Notes: generated by a model not told the origin, from the sequence alone. A stretch of 64,000 nt of DNA from Amaranthus tricolor (GCF_026212465.1 NC_080049.1:10045052-10109051), one strand, 5' to 3'; shown: positions 1 to 13,184, counted from the first letter of the stretch. Translations and numbers: made by a program.

Positions 1-290
1 TGTCACTTGTGGCAATGTATCAAAGGTAGATAGTGTTGATATCCTTATGGAGCACATACTTCGACGTGGGTTTAGGCCTCAATATCATGTTTGGGTTTGG
101 CATGGTGAGGAGGGAGTTTACAAAGAGAAAAGTGTTGTTGAAGACGTCAATAATGTGGCTGATGTCAATGAGGATGTAGTAGATCATGTTGATGTGTATG
201 AGACAGATGAAGAGAATGTCGATAAGGATGCGGATCGTGTTGATTAGATGATGGATGGAGTCTAGGATGAGTTAGGAAAACGTCCTCGTG
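1..290 (+). pseudogene. TNP2-like transposase, 5' fragment (CACTA copy 1)
   Basis: The frame starting at base 1 continues the N-terminal transposon-associated domain seen intact in copy 2: a Cys-rich VTCG patch followed by the EHILRRGFRPQYHVWVWHGE segment, then an acidic Asp/Glu/Val-rich stretch. It ends at a TAG at 245-247, where copy 2 has a lysine codon (GATTAG versus GATAAG). Homology to TNP2 stops near 290-300, where the sequence jumps into the intergenic repeat. The catalytic part of the transposase is therefore absent and this is a dead fragment. Confidence 0.8.
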
Positions 291-299
291 TTTTTGACC

Positions 300-770
300 G
301 TATATATTATTTGGTATATATTATTGTGTTGAACGTATTAGAATTGTAAATCATAGTCATATTTTTAATATTACTTGGTAAGTTACGATTTTAAGGTTTT
401 TTAAAACTTTTTTAGCACATTCACGCATAAAGTAGCTCAAACTTGGTTTGTTTTGCATGAAACTTTGCACATAACACTATTTGGTATATATTATTGTGTT
501 GAACGTATTAGAATCGTAAATCATAGTCTTATTCTTAATATTACTTGGTAAGTTGCGATCTTAAGGTTTTTTTAAGCTTTTTTGGCACTTTTGCGCATAA
601 AGTAGCTCAAACTTGGTTTGTTTTGCATGAAACTTTGCACACAACACTATTTGGTATATATTATCGTGTATAAGTAGTTAGAATTGAAAATCATAGTCAT
701 ATGTTAGAAATATTAAGAAATTGACATATTCTTAATATTACTTAGCTTGTGTTCTAATATATTTCTATTC
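300..770 (+). repeat. CACTA-internal 168-bp repeat, left array (copy 1)
   Basis: Between the TNP2 remnant and the second gene lie about two and a half copies of a unit containing 'CGCATAAAGTAGCTCAAACT', 'GGTATATATTATTGTGTTGA' and 'AAATCATAGTCATA'. The same unit occurs once at this place in copy 2 (about 34712-34880) and in larger arrays in the protease intron of both copies. Its position between two transcription units suggests spacer or regulatory DNA; function is not known. Confidence 0.85.
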
Positions 771-3700
771 ATACACTTTCAAATACTGATATACAATGCA
801 TCTTTTTAGAGACGAAATTGTCCCTGAGATTGAGACCTCGGATAATGAGCAACATAGTCATGACACTGAAGAGGACCAAATTGTGAGATACGAGCGTATG
901 GCTGAAGACGCTCCGCCACTTAACAATGATTATGAGACTGAATACGCCCCACCAATGGATGCTCCCACTACCAGTAAGAAAAGAAAAAAGGGCGAGGTCC
1001 TACGAAAAACCTCAAAGTCACAGAACCCATGCATTTGGAATACAATGCATTGGGTCAACTCTTTGGAAAATGGCGTAGGCAATATTGGAAACAAGTGGGC
1101 CTATGTATCCGCAAGATTTCCATATTGTATGCATGGAACGAGGTTCTAGAGGGTTTGAAGAACCCTATATGAAATGATACTGTGGTAAGCAACTTTACTA
1201 TTTTTATTCAGTTAGTTTCATTTTAAAATTAATTTAATTGACACTAATAAATATATATTTTTTTGTAGAATCTTTTTCACATCGAGAGTGATGAGGAGAA
1301 GAAGAATGTGTTTTTTTCAGCTGTTGCTGAAAGATTCAGAGATTTCAAATACAAGCTAGTAACTGGCTGGATCACAAAGAAGCGTGCCCATACGACCAAA
1401 AAGGTCAAAACGGGAAACGAAGGTGGAGAGCAAGCACATTTGAAGATGCCCTATGAAATATAAGGTCACATATCAAAGAAGGAATGGGAGGCTTTTGTTG
1501 CCAAAAGAACAACTCCCATTAAAGTTGTAAGTATTTCATATTATAGTATAGCTTTTGATTTGAATAAACTTCTTTTGATTCAATCATTAAACTAATATAT
1601 GACATTCATTTTCCATTGATTAATTAGGAAAGTGTGGTAAAGCTTCTGAATCAGTAAGCAAAAGGAAGTTTTACCATCGCATGGGCCAAAAAACGTACGA
1701 TGAGGTCCAAAAAGAGTGGGTGGATGCGGGTCTATTCCCCAATCAAAGTCCATCCACGCCCTCATCTACGACTACCTCCGTATCCGTGAATACTCCTGCT
1801 GGAGATCGGGTGTGGGATTGGTATTGCGGACTTCATTCCAGAGATGCAAGTGGTAAATTTACAATCACTGATCCGGGAACGAAGAAGGTTGCTGATGCTG
1901 TGGTGAGTTTTGAAATTATTAAGTATATTCTTGATTTTTTTTGTATTTTTGGTTTTGAATTTACTTATACTAATTGTTATATATGTCACTTTTTATTTGA
2001 AAAGATGGGCTGGAAGGAAAAAGAAGCTACGAGGAAGTTCACCCCAAGAGGCAATATTGACGCATTGCATATGGTCTTGGGGAAAGACCATAGAGGGCGG
2101 GTAGTTGGAAAAAGAAGGCGTCCGCGTGGGGTTAAAGAAGGCATTCGGCAAAGAGTGTGTTGCTACTCAATCCCGAACGATGCCACCTGATGAAGTAGCA
2201 ACCCTCCGAGCAGAAATTACGAAGGACGTTCTCGCCAAGGTGGCACTTGTGTTGCAGAAGATGGGAGCACCCACTGTTGACTTGGCAAACCTAATTGTTG
2301 AGGATCAGCAAAGTCAACATGGGGATCCTAACGCTTCAGTCAAGCCAACACCCGAGCCCATTACCCCCGTAGCACCCCAGCCCATTACTACCCCTGAAGG
2401 GAAAAACCCCACATCGGAGACCATGTACTCCGTTGCAAAATTCGGAGCAACTCCGGAGCCAGTGGTACAGGTACATAGTTTTTAAATATAAAAGCACTTA
2501 TTAATTTAAATTGCAACGCGTTTTAATATTTTATTATGATGCTTATTATACTAAACTTAACAATTTTCAGGAGGCGACTCCTTGTTCTCTTTTGCTGCCT
2601 CAGTTAGGTGTTACTAGTGATGGCGACTTAACTGAGGTTGCATATAGTGTGGCCCAGCCAACCAAAGAGGGCCAAACAGTGCATTCAATGTCTGTTACAA
2701 GTGGTCACATCAGTATGACCATGGAAACTATTCTAAAGGAGTTTGAAGATTTCTCACTTCCGGTTCAATTCCCAGAATGGAGTCTTGAGAAACTATCAGA
2801 CGCTCTAGGTAGTTTCGTCACATAGCCATATGCTTGGGTCCGATTCATTAACATGGTAAAAATCATTTGTACCTTATTTATTTTTATTTTTTAATTGCAT
2901 GCTTACACTAATTTAATTGTATAAATTGAAATAGCAAAAGAGTCCAAAGGGATCTAGGAGAGAGATTGCTTCCTCAGCAAAGGTGTCGACTAGATCAAAG
3001 TCAATGCCAATCACTCCAATTTTGACTGATGCGGAGTTAAAAGATCTCTTTCAAGATTGCAAATGGCTGCACACTTGTGCATCTCGCATAAGTGAGGAGG
3101 ACCCAATCATTTTAAACCTGCAGAAGGATCAATTCTGCTTTGTAGAGAGCCTATTTGTAATTATTGGTCCTAGTGACATTGGGAAATTTTTGAGAGGAGA
3201 GATGTTGAACGTAGCTCTTATCCATGTCTACATGAGGTGATGTTCATTATCTTACAAGTTAGGCATTATTGTTTAATTGTTTTAATAACCGAATTACTAA
3301 CAAAATTTTCTTATTCGTGAGTTTAGTGCGGCTTACGAGGAGCTAAATTCCTGCGAACCTCCAATAAAAATTGGATGGTTTTGTCCTGAGTTGATTACGG
3401 GTACTAAAAGTGTAAATGATCCAGATGACGTCAAAGCATACATTGAGACTTCTTTGACTAATTCCCTTGCATCTAAACACACGTTCATTCTGGCTCCATA
3501 TGTGGAAGATTAAGTTTTATTTTTGAAATTAAACTTATCTTTTGTTTTTTAAGTTCACATAATCTCTAATTTGTTGATTTTAACTTTGCGTTTGTAGTTT
3601 GCATTCGATACTTTTGGTCATTTGTCCTTTAACGAACACTGTGCACGTCTTCGACACATTACAAAAACCTCAAAACCCGCCTCGCAACACAAAATTCAAA

Positions 3701-3786
3701 GCGTTGTTGAATGCATACGTAATATTAATTATTTTACCAATTTGATTTAATTAAGTGTTATATATATGGGTTTTATGGGTTTTAAA

Positions 3787-4323
3787 GCTTTTTTGGCACT
3801 TTCGCGCATAAAGTAGCTCAAACTTGATTTGTTTTGCACGAAACTTGGCACACAACACTATTTGGTATATCTTATTGTGTTGAAGTGGTTAGAATTGAAA
3901 ATCATAGTCATATACTAGAAATTACGTGTTAAGTTGCGATTTTAGGGTTTTTAAGCGTTTTTGGCACTTTTGCGCATAAAGTAGCTCAAACTTGGTTTGT
4001 TTTGCACGAAACTTGGCACACAACACTATTTGGTATATATTATTGTCTTGAAGTGGTTAGAATTGAAAATCATAGTCATATGCTAGAAATTACGTGTTAA
4101 GTTGCGATTTTATGGGGTTTTAAGTGTTTTTGGCACTTTCGCGCATAAAGTAGCTCAAACTTGGTTTGTTTTGCACGAAACTTGGCACACAACACTATTT
4201 GGTATATATTATTGTTTTGAAGTGGTTTGAATTGAAAATCATAGTCATATGTTAGAAATTGCGTGTTAAGTTGCGATTTTAAGGGTTTTTAAGCGTTTTT
4301 GGCACTTTTGCGCATAAAGTAGC
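3787..4323 (+). repeat. 168-169 bp tandem repeat array in protease intron, left part (copy 1)
   Basis: The landmark GGCACTTT(T/C)GCGCATAAAG recurs at 3795, 3963, 4132 and 4301, a period of 168-169 bp. The array lies between the exon bearing the Ulp1 His/Asp and the exon bearing its Cys. It is cut at 4323 by the solo LTR and resumes at 6636. Confidence 0.92.
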
Positions 4324-6635
4324 TGTAACATTTGGGAAATTAATATTTTAAGACGCGTAATTTTAATAGAATTATCAGTGCGAGAATGACCTTACATACA
4401 CATGACGTACAATATTCTTAATTTAACTTCTTCTTTTCTTTTCCTTTTGTTAAAAAAAAATTAAAAAATAAAAACCCAAACCCTTCCTTCTTCTTTCTCA
4501 CGCGAGGAACTCAAGAAAACCAGGCAACCATTTTTCTCCTCCCTTCCCTTTCGTATGAACCAGCAAGAACACCTTCCTCCTTCTCTCTCGCCGCCATACC
4601 CTTTGAAAATGGCGGATTTACACTGAAATTCTTCAACTAATAGTCGATCTCCTTCCCTTCACGACATTCCTCTTTGAATCTTTAAACCCTCATTTCTCAA
4701 AATTTCTTTGAAGAAAACGTCAATGGCTGCGAGGGCACGACTCGTTCTTCTTCCCTCTGATCTTCGAAGGACCTGCGTGCAAAATCAGTAAGTCCTTGTT
4801 CTTCCTTTCGGGATTTTCAAGATAGATTATCTATACTTCTACATTCTTGATTGTTTTGTATAAATTATGGCTAATTGATTTTTCTTGTTCATTTTCCTCT
4901 GAATTCGAACCATAAAGAGTATAGAATCATTCGAAATCTTCCTTCATTGACTTGAATTCTGCCGATTTGGGGAAGGAATCAGTGAGTTTTGGTCCCGTTG
5001 ATTAAACATCAAATTCAAGCCGAAAATAAAGCTTTGGCACCTGAATATTTTTTCGTTTCTTGCTGCTGCAAACAAAAGGTAGTTCTTCTTGATTTCTTCC
5101 TTGTTTTTCCTTAATAATTATACTCTTATTCATATACTTTCCTTTGCATAATCTTTCATTCATGTGTTAAACCCTAAATGTTGTTGAATCTTGGAATGTG
5201 TATGAATTAGTAGATGAGTCATTAAATTGGAAATTCATGGAAAATGTGTTGAGTATTGCTAGATTCTTGGAGTATTGCTGGAATGTTTGATGTTTAGTAT
5301 TGAATTAGATGGACTTGTGGGTTGAGATTAGATTAATGGATATGGAGATTTAAGATTGGATATGGAGATTTAAGATTGATTAAGAAACATTTGTTATTGA
5401 TAAATATAGATCAATGTGAAGATAAGAACTTATTGTGAATTATAATTTTAGTAGAAGACTACTCTAATGATTTAATTTTCATTAGTTTAGTATTCTTGGA
5501 TGTTTCTTTTGAATCTTGTTGATTGAGGAGTTAAATGTATAAATTGGTGTTAATTAGATGAATTAATGGAGGATTATGGATGTGGTAAACCTAGAATGTT
5601 GAAAAATCTAGATATGGTTATGAACTTTACTTTATTATAAAGTATTGAGGATTAGAACATGTACTGTTAAGATAAATAGGAATTCTAAAATATGACCTTA
5701 GTTTTATCTATAGTCATAGGAGGAGATGTAATAAGTTATGTGTTAGTAAAGTTGTATCGAACGCTCTTGAGTGATGTTGTGATCTTGTTATTCTTCAGGA
5801 AACGATTTCTCTGCGCGCTCTTTCTAGTTGATAGCTGCGAATCGATCACAGCTCTTTGAAGCGTCGTCTTTGGTGAGTAGTAACAGTCCCTTAAAGGGTC
5901 TGGCCAGACTACTTTTTGTGTAAAACAGTTTTACTAAAGTTCTTTCGAATTGAAAATTGTTGAGACAAATGTTGTTGTGAATGTTTATGCTGATATTATG
6001 ATATGGTCAATGGATCGGGCTTGCGAGCTAGTCATTGACGGAGTTGAAGAACATGGTTCCCTGCTCCCTATTTTTGAAGCGAATTGTCATTTAGATATTG
6101 ACTAGCTTCACCTGAGAGCGACATAGCCTTAAAGCTATGGGGCACCTCTCAAACTAGACTCCCTGTGCGCACATAGATCTAGAGAACTGATGTTGCTTTT
6201 AAACCTATGATTTGATTTACTGTGTTTTGTTGTTTTGGATTGTTACTTCTCATTCAGTTTAATCTGATCTTCTGCTGTTTCCAACTTTTAGCTTGTCTAC
6301 AGATCGGAACCAGTCGAGAATAATGGATTAGCAGAGGTGAATAGAGATTCCAAGGATGTAAATTGAACTGAGCACGTAGGAATTATAGATTTGTATTGGG
6401 AATTTTGGACAAATGTAAATTTGATTTAGCTGTGTTGGTTATATGGGACTTGTAGAGAATTGTATGATTATCCTTTGTTTTAGTTAGATATTTGTTTTGA
6501 GATATAGCTGAGTTAGTTACGTTAAAAGAGCTGGTGTCTCTTTACTCAAGTTTTAGAAGTGTGATTTCAGTTTCTTGGGATATAGACCCCGTGATGACCC
6601 TGTTTACCTAGTCAACGGTAAGTCGGGTTGTTACA
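4324..6635 (+). mobile_element. Solo LTR (probable Ty3/gypsy type), 2312 bp, with 5-bp target duplication
   Basis: The insert begins TGTAACATTTGGG and ends GGGTTGTTACA, the TG...CA ends with short inverted repeats typical of plant Ty3/gypsy LTRs. It is flanked by GTAGC on both sides (4319-4323 and 6636-6640), so the host 168-bp repeat rejoins perfectly if the insert is removed. No gag-pol ORF is present inside, hence a solo LTR formed by LTR-LTR recombination. A pyrimidine-rich CTTCTTTCTC/CTCTCTCGCC stretch around 4480-4600 looks like a transcribed leader region. The superfamily call rests on end structure and length only. Confidence 0.85.
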
Positions 6636-6800
6636 GTAGCTCAAACTTGGTTTGTTTTGCACGAAACTTGGCACACAACACTATTTGGTATATATTATTG
6701 TGTTGAAGTGGTTAGTTTTGAAAATCATAGTCATATGCTAGAAATTACGCGTTAAGTTGAGATTTTATGTGTTTTTATGTTTTTTTGGCATTAACATCTG
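6636..6800 (+). repeat. 168-bp array, right part after solo LTR (copy 1)
   Basis: This is the remainder of the array unit split by the LTR, starting GTAGCTCAAACTTGG and running to the GGCATTAACATC acceptor region just before the protease Cys exon. Confidence 0.85.
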
Positions 6801-6948
6801 TTTTCTCTTAGTGCTTTCAACAACCTTCTAATTACGTTGATTGCGGCTACTACACTCTGAAATACATGGACGATATTATAAAATCTGTGAAGGAGGTTGG
6901 AGTCAAATACATAGATGCCGTAAGTATTTGTTACGTTCTTAAATTATA

Positions 6949-7084
<136 letters not shown>

Positions 7085-7458
7085 CTATATTATTGGTAAA
7101 ATCTAATGTTTATTAATCTTTTAATTTTATATTATATTATAGGTGTTATATGACATTCCAAGGGAAACACGTTCTTTTAGAAATGGAGAAATGCGCAAAT
7201 TAAAAGATAAGATTGTCGCGTATCTTGCTAATTTTTGTTCTGGGTAAATTGTAATTAGTTTGGATTTTTAGGACTTTAATGTATATATGTACGTACATAT
7301 TATTATATTATATATATACGATCGAAAGTTTATTATTACAAAGAGATTTTTGGTGATTATTTGTGATTATCATTGGATTATTGGATTAATCATTGTTTAT
7401 TACATTGTACATTATTATTGGATTATTATTAGTATCAAACGAAAAAAGAAAAAAAAAT

Positions 7459-7598
7459 TACAATAATATGCTGCGGGCCACCAAAAAACCGCAGCATATA
7501 GTTTAAGACTATATGTTGCGTTTTTCTGTAGGCCCGCAACATATAGTCTTAACTATTTGCTGCGGTTTTTTTTGTGGCCCGCAGCATTTATTGTAATT
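7459..7598 (+). repeat. Long near-perfect palindrome in 3' subterminal region (copy 1)
   Basis: The left arm runs TTACAATAATATGCTGCGGG...CATATAGTTTAAGACTATATG and the right arm CATATAGTCTTAACTATTTGCTGCGG...GCATTTATTGTAA, folding on a short loop near 7526. The arms carry the subterminal TGCTGCGG/CCGCAGCA motif in opposite orientations. CACTA transposases bind arrays of short subterminal motifs, so this is likely the 3' binding region. Copy 2 has a palindrome at the same place (about 43066-43186) with a different stem sequence. Confidence 0.85.
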
Positions 7599-8309
7599 TT
7601 TTGCTGTGGTTTAAAACCGCAGCATTTAAAATAGGTCATTTGCTGCTATCACTATTACTTGGGGCCAAAATCGCAGCATATTATGGCCAGAAAACAGCAG
7701 CAAATGAGGTTTTTTCCATCCGTGAAACCAGTATTGGACTTTTGTGATCCGAAACGAGATATTGCATTCTTTAGCAAGTGCCACTAGAAATACCTTTATT
7801 AGGAGAAAATCAGTAAGCATATATAAAGATATCAAACGTAATATGTTAAAAATCCAACTTCAACATACCTGAAATAACAAGTGTAATATGTTAAAACACT
7901 AACTATAATATAGTAAAACACCAACAGAGTCAGAGTTAGAGTCAACAATCCAGTACCCGCACAAGTCAAGGCCCGAAGGGAAGGAAAAGAATAACGAACA
8001 AATCATATGGTACCTGTGCCCCCTCCAAGGAGTGGGCAAGGAGAAATTTGCGTTAAATGTTAAAACTCCAACTGTGATATGTTAAGACTCCAACTTCTAC
8101 TTATTAAAATACTAACGTAAACATCTTATAATACCAACTTTAGACAATTAAAATACCAATATGTTAAAGCACCTTTTCAATTGCATTTGTTATTCCTTAG
8201 CTATTGCAAAGTTTTGATTAGTGACGATTGACACCAAAGACTTATTATTCATAACCTTTTTAAATTGTCCAAAAATACATTCAAGTGATTCTAGTTTCTC
8301 GTCAGCAAT

Positions 8310-8969
8310 GAATGTACAATCAAATAATCCGACTCGATCCGAGGAAAATAATTCGATTCGAGTCCGAGGAAAAGGTTATCTGACTTCAACTCCGAATTTA
8401 CGATCTGAATCCGAGTTAGAGACGGACCGGAGTTGGACTTATTAAAAATCCGACACTTCGACCCGACTCCGACCCTGAAGGAAATCTAACTTTGAATTTG
8501 ACTTTTAACCCAATAATTTGTTTCCTTTAAAACTCTAGACGTGACTAATTCAACCTCTCTCGCATATTAATTGTAATTTTTGATTTTGAAAAACCACTTG
8601 GTATTTTTATTTTAGATCAATCAATCAAAATACGACAAATCAGATCAAGAGAAATAAAATACACCAAATCAAAATGCGAGAAAATTTTGTTAAATTGTAG
8701 TATTAGGAATATTTCTCATGTTAAACTTGAATTCAAAGTACATATGTTTTTATTAAATTGTATTTGAAAAATATATTTTGTTAACTTCGTATGCTTTAAA
8801 TCATTAGTATAATTCCGTTGGAGGTCCGAGAGTCCGAGTCGGGGCCAACTTGGAGTATGCATAATCCGACTCCGAGTGGAGGTGGACTGAAAATAAAAGT
8901 TCGACTAAAATCCGGAGCAAAGTCGGAGTATGTATAATCCGAAGCGAGTCCGACCTGTTGCCATCCCTA
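8310..8969. mobile_element. hAT-like non-autonomous element remnant
   Basis: The right end reads GTTGCCATCCCTAG, the inverse of the TAGGGATGGCAAC terminus common in plant hAT elements. Runs of TCCGA/CCGAC-type short repeats occur at both ends (8320-8470 and 8816-8960) with an AT-rich middle. This matches the architecture of the three better-preserved elements in this window. I could not find the left terminus or an 8-bp duplication, so the left limit is approximate. Confidence 0.5.
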
Positions 8970-10021
8970 GTTACGTCATGTGATCAATATCTATACACTA
9001 TGGTTGGTTTAATGTAGAAATCTTCTAAGATGAAACATGCCTCTCATATCTATGTAGATGTTGTCATTCAACCTTCTGTTAGATCATGTGTTTGCATGAG
9101 TATATGTTGTTTAATATAGCATAAGCCATTCGCAATGTCCAAGTTAATTCTTATCCTTGCTTTACATCAGATCAATTGTTGGAACAAGTTTGATATTCTT
9201 TGACATTGTAGGATGTACTTATATTTGTCCCTGAGGGATCTAAATGATGTGTTTTCCCTTCACACGAACAGATTAAGTACTTTTCGATGACTATTTTTAG
9301 TTGTTTTTTGAGTCTATTTTTAACACTAAAATTAGTTACTGTAAAAGGTATAATTATTCTACATATTTTAGGCTTTAACTCCTTCACGTGAACCAAATAT
9401 ATTTACTTCTGAAAATTCAGTTAAGCATCCTACAGAAACAGACATCAAAATATTCAACGAATGGCCATTCTGATCTCCTAGCATATCAACAAAAGGTTAT
9501 AATAACAATTTATACATCTTAAAACACCAACTATATTATAATAAACAACAATTATATTATAATTATAATAAATTAAAATACCATCTGTAATATATAAAAA
9601 GACATACTTCATTGGGATATAATACCAGCTACAATGGATTTAAACCCAATTATAATAGATTATATTACCAACTCTAATAGGATAAAACTCTAAATATTAT
9701 AGGGTAAAATACCAACTATATCAAGTTAAAACTCCAACCGTAATATGTTGAAATATCAATACAAGAGATTAAAAATTTTAATTACAAGGAATTAAAATAA
9801 CAACTTCAACATGTTAATAAGCCAACCATAATACGATATAACATGAAAAATTTTAAAAAGCAACTTATCCGAAATATAAATATTAAATTATACGATAATA
9901 ATAGGTATTAAACATTATTAACATTTAACAATATATAATACATTAGTATTCAACTTTTTCTTTTAATTTTTAAAAAGGATCATAATACAAATATATAAAT
10001 TTAAATTAACTTAAAACACAC

Positions 10022-10025
10022 ACAC

Positions 10026-10082
<57 letters not shown>
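10022..10082. repeat. (TA)n microsatellite
   Basis: Sixty bases of almost pure TA preceded by a short CACACA run. Confidence 0.95.
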
Positions 10083-10085
<3 letters not shown>

Positions 10086-10639
10086 ATAAAATTTAATATT
10101 TCATACTTTTATATTTTGTGATTACAAAGTTATGTTTCACTTGCATAATATAAGTGCATAATTAAAGAGAAAAAAAAAATTGTAAGATCAGACATCCGAA
10201 GCAAGTCTAATTCGATCACGCTCCAATAAGCAATTCTATAACTGATTCAGACATCGTGTAGGCATTTTGGATCATATAATCCCACGATCCAAGCGGTCCA
10301 ACTATGCTATCGTTGTAATAGATTTTGTCCAACACTAATACACATGCTTGACTAATCACACAACTTAATAAAGTCGGCACACGACACACGACTAAAAATC
10401 AAATTCAATGCACAAAAGTCCGACCACTCCGCAAAGAAAATTTACATTAATATTTGTATTTAGGTAAAGAAAAATCCTATTGCAGTACATTTGGAAAATG
10501 AAGTTCAACACAAGTTCAAGATAAAGTAAGCATGCATTTACTCTTGACAACATTCGCAATGTTTTCTTCAAGGATTTTGCTCGTCTCGTCAGTCGGGCCA
10601 AATATCGAGATAATAGATGAGATCCCAAAAGAAAAGCTC

Positions 10640-11749
10640 CAAACTAAAAATATAATACAGGAAGGCAAAACATAGCTCGAGCTCAGGAAAATGAGTCAGA
10701 AACAGGTACACAGCGTATTATAGATCGAGCTGTGCAACTTGCACACAACACACGCTAAGAAAAAAAAAATGAAAGCTAGGTCAATCATGATGGGACCATG
10801 AGCTACTCAAGAATCAAGATACATTGAAGGGGCTAACTGACACAAACAAGTCGAGCATTGTATGCAAACTTGTTACAATGGTTCCAACAAACCTGAATTT
10901 GAACATAACCCTGCCCAATCCGATTGAATTGACATTGATTACACGCAAGCCATCAAAAAAATTCCAGACACAAAATTGGAAACTACTCAATCCAACTAAA
11001 TTACATCTGAAATCTGATCGAACACTCAAATGTACACCAATAATTGTATGACTTCGAAAACGTTTACCAAATACCAAAGGCCACCCAAAGAAGCATTTAA
11101 AAAGATAGGGAATCAAGTCAAGATGCAGCAAACAAAGCATCTAGTGTTCCGCAGCAGCAAAAAGTTGAGTAATTCGGAACAGGAGTATTTGCTTACATAT
11201 TACTAGGAGTATTAGTGAAGTAATGAAGTTGGGCAATTTGCGTGCTCCAGCCTGTCTAAGAAGTTTTGTTACCGCCATACACACAAAATAATTAAACATA
11301 AATCACCCCCGATAGCAGTTTTGTTATCGCCAAACGTGAACAAACAGAAGTAGGACTTGTCACTCATAAAACAAGCTTAAGCAGAATTCCTCGGCTAAAT
11401 GAGGAAGAAGGGAGTAAATACAAGTCAAACAAACTACGCCTCTTTGTATCTCCAATGAACGTAGTAAAACATCAAAACAACTGAATAAAATATAAACCAT
11501 GAGCAGCAAATTCTCAGCAATACTAGCAAATTCAGGAGTTCATAACAGAGTATCTAGCCTAGTTCAAGACACTTTGACTACCAACAAGATCACAAAACAG
11601 ATGACTAATAAAAAGGAGCAGATCAATTGAAGAAGTGCCAAAAAGCAACAGCAAATGAATTCATCAAGCCACTGTTCACATTGTCGGCATTCACGAAATC
11701 ACCCAGAAGAGTTATAATCATCTGCCTCCCAACAAGCTTTTTCATACAC
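10640..11749 (-). other. Probable 3'-UTR exon(s) of the UBA2C-like gene
   Basis: On the minus strand a good 3' splice site (GTTTGGTTCAG) ends at 11750. It is followed by GTGTATGAAAAAGCTTGTTG, GGAGGCAGATGATTATAACT and less AT-rich sequence than the flanks. Together with the donor directly after the stop codon of the coding exon, this suggests a spliced 3' UTR. From memory, alternative 3'-UTR splicing has been reported for Arabidopsis UBA2 genes. The downstream limit is not determined; no clear polyadenylation signal was chosen. Inference only. Confidence 0.35.
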
Positions 11750-12165
11750 CTGAACCAAACATTCACTCATGTTTAATATTCAGTCATTGGCATCCAAAAC
11801 AAACCAAATAATACTAGAGGAAGAGCTACAATCAATAGCAGTATGCTGATGAAAAGCCAACCCTTGCAACCTGTTATCAACAGCAAAAGCACACAACTTG
11901 CAGAGATACATTTTCCACACAGCACGAACTAACAATTAACACACATGGTTAAATTATTGCAAACTTCAAAAGGTAAGTACAATAGTTAACACTAGATAGT
12001 AGATAGAATCCTGAACCAAGCACGGTTTATGAATGTTTTTTTAACAAAACTTCTGATCATATAGGAGTAAATAACTAAGTTATTATGCAATTTTCAAATC
12101 GAAATAAATGATAAATTAATTTTAACTTGAAACAATTAAAATATTTAATTAGATTCAAAATAATA

Positions 12166-12426
12166 CTCCCTCCAATTCATTATTATTGTCTCATTTGGTT
12201 TTTTAATACTATTTATTGATCATTCTTAATTTGTATTTTATTCTTAATCTATTAAGTTAAAAACATAGTCAAGTGGAATCTTGTTTGATACGTCTCAATG
12301 TAAATTTTATCAACATAACAACTTAAAATTTTTAATTAAACAAACTTTGAGATATTTATAATTTGAATATGTGCATTGGCAAACGTGTGAAGACCAAATG
12401 AGACAATAATAGTGAATAGGAGGGAG
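12166..12426. mobile_element. Stowaway-like MITE
   Basis: Ends CTCCCTCCAATTCATTATTA and TAATAGTGAATAGGAGGGAG are inverted copies that continue for about 35 bp (TTGTCTCATTTGGT / ACCAAATGAGACAA). The left flank is TA and the right flank CA, compatible with a TA target duplication with one later mutation. Length 261 bp, no coding capacity. Confidence 0.8.
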
Positions 12427-13106
12427 CATTAGTTAAAAAAAACACATTACTATTATATATGCTACTTTTATCCTTTTATATTTATCAATTGTAGGGTAAT
12501 CAAATTAATAAAAAGTGAATCTTTAGAGTAAGTGGAGTATTATACTCCTATAGAAAAAAAAAAAGTGATAACGATAGTCTTGTAAATAGGATTAAAAAAA
12601 TCATTAACTCTGAAAAGAAAAATCATACAAATAACAATTTAGATTAAAATATTTACACCAAAATAATTTTGAAACTAAAAGAATATTTATTACTATTATA
12701 ATCAATCAATTAACACAAAATACACATGAATTATCTTGAAAGAATATTACATAAAAATTTTCAAAAGTAATTATCTATGAAAAGATTGTTTGAATAATAT
12801 TTTCTTGTCTCAATACATTTTGATAATATATATTCTAATAATTTATGGAAGATACGTAAATGAAAATAATTTTTAACCATAGACTAGCATGTTCTCCAAA
12901 ATTAAAAGTTATTGTGTATCTTATTTGTTTAAGGTCATTAAGTAAATAGGCTATAAGTTTGTAATTATTTATAAATAAATAATCAATTATACATACATAC
13001 ATCCTTTATTATAAGCTAATAAATATTGCTTAAAAATAAAAAGAGCAGCACATACTTTTGTTGTAGTGTGAAGTGTCAACACATGTCACAGATTGCTTTT
13101 TCATTA

Positions 13107-13108
<2 letters not shown>

Positions 13109-13181
<73 letters not shown>
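13109..13181. repeat. (TA)n microsatellite
   Basis: About 72 bp of pure TA. It creates spurious Tyr-Ile ORFs on both strands. Confidence 0.95.

Positions 13182-13184
<3 letters not shown>

Larger units (their letters stand above)
7725..10380. repeat. AT-rich intergenic DNA with degenerate ~22-bp array
   Basis: No gene is visible. At 7840-8170 and again at 9500-9860 the sequence is made of drifting copies of 'TTAAAATACCAACTATAATATG'-like units. The two blocks may be one array split by the hAT-like remnant and other DNA between them. The short ORFs here have no recognisable domain. The block ends near a TA run at 10022-10082. Confidence 0.5.

Noticed and set aside
796..1149. Independent small gene of 117 aa
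   Set aside because: Alignment with CACTA copy 2 shows it is the N-terminal frame of the element's second gene plus a frameshifted tail.
10814..11140. 108-codon minus-strand ORF downstream of UBA2C-like gene
   Set aside because: No domain and located in the presumed 3'-UTR exon; an overlapping plus-strand ORF is equally open, as expected by chance.
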